Positions 6,222 through 7,114 of a stretch of 7,114 nt of DNA are shown here, piece after piece; position 1 is the first letter of the stretch; every line of letters starts with the position of its first letter. Origin of the DNA: Oscillospiraceae bacterium (lineage in GTDB: Bacteria; Bacillota_A; Clostridia; Oscillospirales; Ruminococcaceae); contig JAGAJA010000111.1 of assembly GCA_017829075.1 (NCBI GenBank), forward strand, positions 1-7,114, read 5' to 3'. The notes below the pieces were generated by a model, which searched no databases, was not told where the DNA came from, and saw nothing but the letters and a program-made list of their open reading frames with translations. The translations under genes and the position numbers were made by a program.

Positions 6222-7114
6222 TTCACCCACTTTACTGATACAGTATGACCATGACCCTCTGCCATAAAGTTCGTGGGTCGTTGAGTCTTTTCAGAAAAAG
6301 CCGGATTTCTCTTTACCGCAAGACGCCCCTCTTTTTCTAATGCCTTGAGTACATTTGCAATATCTCCAGACTTGCATATTGCACCGTACTTCACATAGAA
6401 CATTGCCTCTGCCTCGGTAAGTGGAGTCCATGTGCCGTACTGTGTAAAGTGATCAATAACTCGTTCTTTTAATGTAGATTCATCTATAGACTGGTTATTG
6501 AAATCGTCTTGGAAAAGAGACAACTGCCCACCGCTTTGAATATCTTTCAATAGTTCCCAGCGATTACATATATTATTGGCCATCAAAACACATCCACTTG
6601 GATGATTTGTCGCATGAATCATTCTGTACTTCGGATGCTGATTCTGATGAATACGAATCGGCATATTCAAAACATATGTATAGCTTTGACTCAACCGCAG
6701 GCAGTATTGCTCAGAGAAGTTTTCTTCAGCTTCGTAGCCGTTAATCTTGCCACTCAAGTATTGTTCTATAATTGATTTCCAGTAATCTCCACCAGCAATT
6801 TGATTTAATGCTTCTACGGAATTATCTGATGTATCCAGCTTGGTAGTATCATATTCAACAAGATCATCAAAAAAATTATCATCGTCCATTTTGAACTGTT
6901 GTCCCATAACTCGACAGCCTTCACGGATAAAACCGAAAGAGTTCATGTTAAGCAGCAATTCAATAGTATTAAATTGTCCATTAGCAAATTCCCTGATTCC
7001 GCAAAACTCAAAACGCGGCAGCGAGTCTAAAGAAGGTATGAATCCAACCATTACTTCTTCCAAGAGCAAGGCAGAGCTTGCGAGCGTGAACAGTGAGATG
7101 ACCGGCAATGAGAA
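6218..7114 (-). CDS. TcmP-like three-Cys-motif partner protein, C-terminal part (5' end beyond window)
   Basis: The frame is open from the window edge to TGA at 6218-6220 (299 codons), so the true start is probably outside; a TTG exists at 7108. Numbered from that TTG, the family-like parts are FNTIELLLNMNSFGFIREGCR (46-66, shown in part: LLLNMNSFGFIREG), an alternation of acidic and aromatic residues through 75-140, and MPIRIHQNQHPKYRMIHATNHP at 149-170 (core YRMIHATNHPSG). These resemble the C-terminal half of TcmP proteins, which are encoded beside three-Cys radical-SAM-like genes, as here. Residues 228-270 look like a small winged helix (WTPLTEAEAMFYVKYG, then VLKALEKEGRLAVKR). The expected N-terminal FAGxG region is not in view and no clear DPFG motif is seen before the LLLNMN segment; residues 1-40 are unlike the family. 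The function of TcmP is not established. The family call comes from remembered motifs. Confidence 0.65.
   Translation of the reverse strand, partial: FSLPVISLFTLASSALLLEEVMVGFIPSLDSLPRFEFCGIREFANGQFNTIELLLNMNSFGFIREGCRVMGQQFKMDDDNFFDDLVEYDTTKLDTSDNSVEALNQIAGGDYWKSIIEQYLSGKINGYEAEENFSEQYCLRLSQSYTYVLNMPIRIHQNQHPKYRMIHATNHPSGCVLMANNICNRWELLKDIQSGGQLSLFQDDFNNQSIDESTLKERVIDHFTQYGTWTPLTEAEAMFYVKYGAICKSGDIANVLKALEKEGRLAVKRNPAFSEKTQRPTNFMAEGHGHTVSVKWVK

Noticed and set aside
1..7114. Insertion sequence ends, CRISPR repeats, tRNA or rRNA genes
   Set aside because: No terminal inverted repeats, transposase motifs, regular repeat-spacer pattern or RNA gene sequence were seen by eye on either strand.

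Overview
The window carries the core of a chromosomal-type vanG glycopeptide-resistance cluster, read entirely on the minus strand, with an unrelated minus-strand two-gene module upstream of it. The van gene types, Gram-positive Shine-Dalgarno sequences and mid-range base composition point to an anaerobic Bacillota, most likely a gut Clostridia member. I cannot name the species.

Layout in transcription order (high to low coordinates). (1) 7114-6218: the C-terminal part of a TcmP-like (three-Cys-motif partner) protein, running off the window at its 5' end. (2) 6221-5445: a radical-SAM-like protein of the spore-photoproduct-lyase/COG1533 type whose cysteine motif is CX3CX3C rather than CX3CX2C. 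It is translationally coupled to gene 1. (3) An 85-bp gap holding a putative vanR promoter. (4) vanR (5359-4667) and vanS (4674-3586), overlapping by 8 bp. (5) A 129-bp regulatory gap holding three tandem VanR-like boxes, a candidate promoter and a leader with two mutually exclusive hairpins. (6) vanG (3456-2407), vanXY (2410-1667) and vanT (1674 to beyond position 1), each overlapping the next by 4-8 bp.

How the van genes work together: VanS senses a cell-wall or glycopeptide signal and phosphorylates VanR. VanR then activates the effector operon and probably its own. VanT imports and/or racemises L-Ser to D-Ser, and VanG joins D-Ala to D-Ser. VanXY removes D-Ala-D-Ala and the terminal D-Ala of normal pentapeptide. 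Precursors then end in D-Ala-D-Ser, which binds vancomycin weakly. VanG carries D243, F252 and R324, the residues I recall as reported for D-Ser recognition in enterococcal VanG. The order R-S-G-XY-T without vanU, vanW or vanY in view resembles the C. difficile vanG-like cluster more than the enterococcal vanG operon.

No rRNA, tRNA, CRISPR array or insertion sequence was seen. The only intergenic gaps are the two regulatory ones described, both under 300 bp. The least explained parts are the TcmP/radical-SAM pair and the regulatory DNA upstream of vanG.
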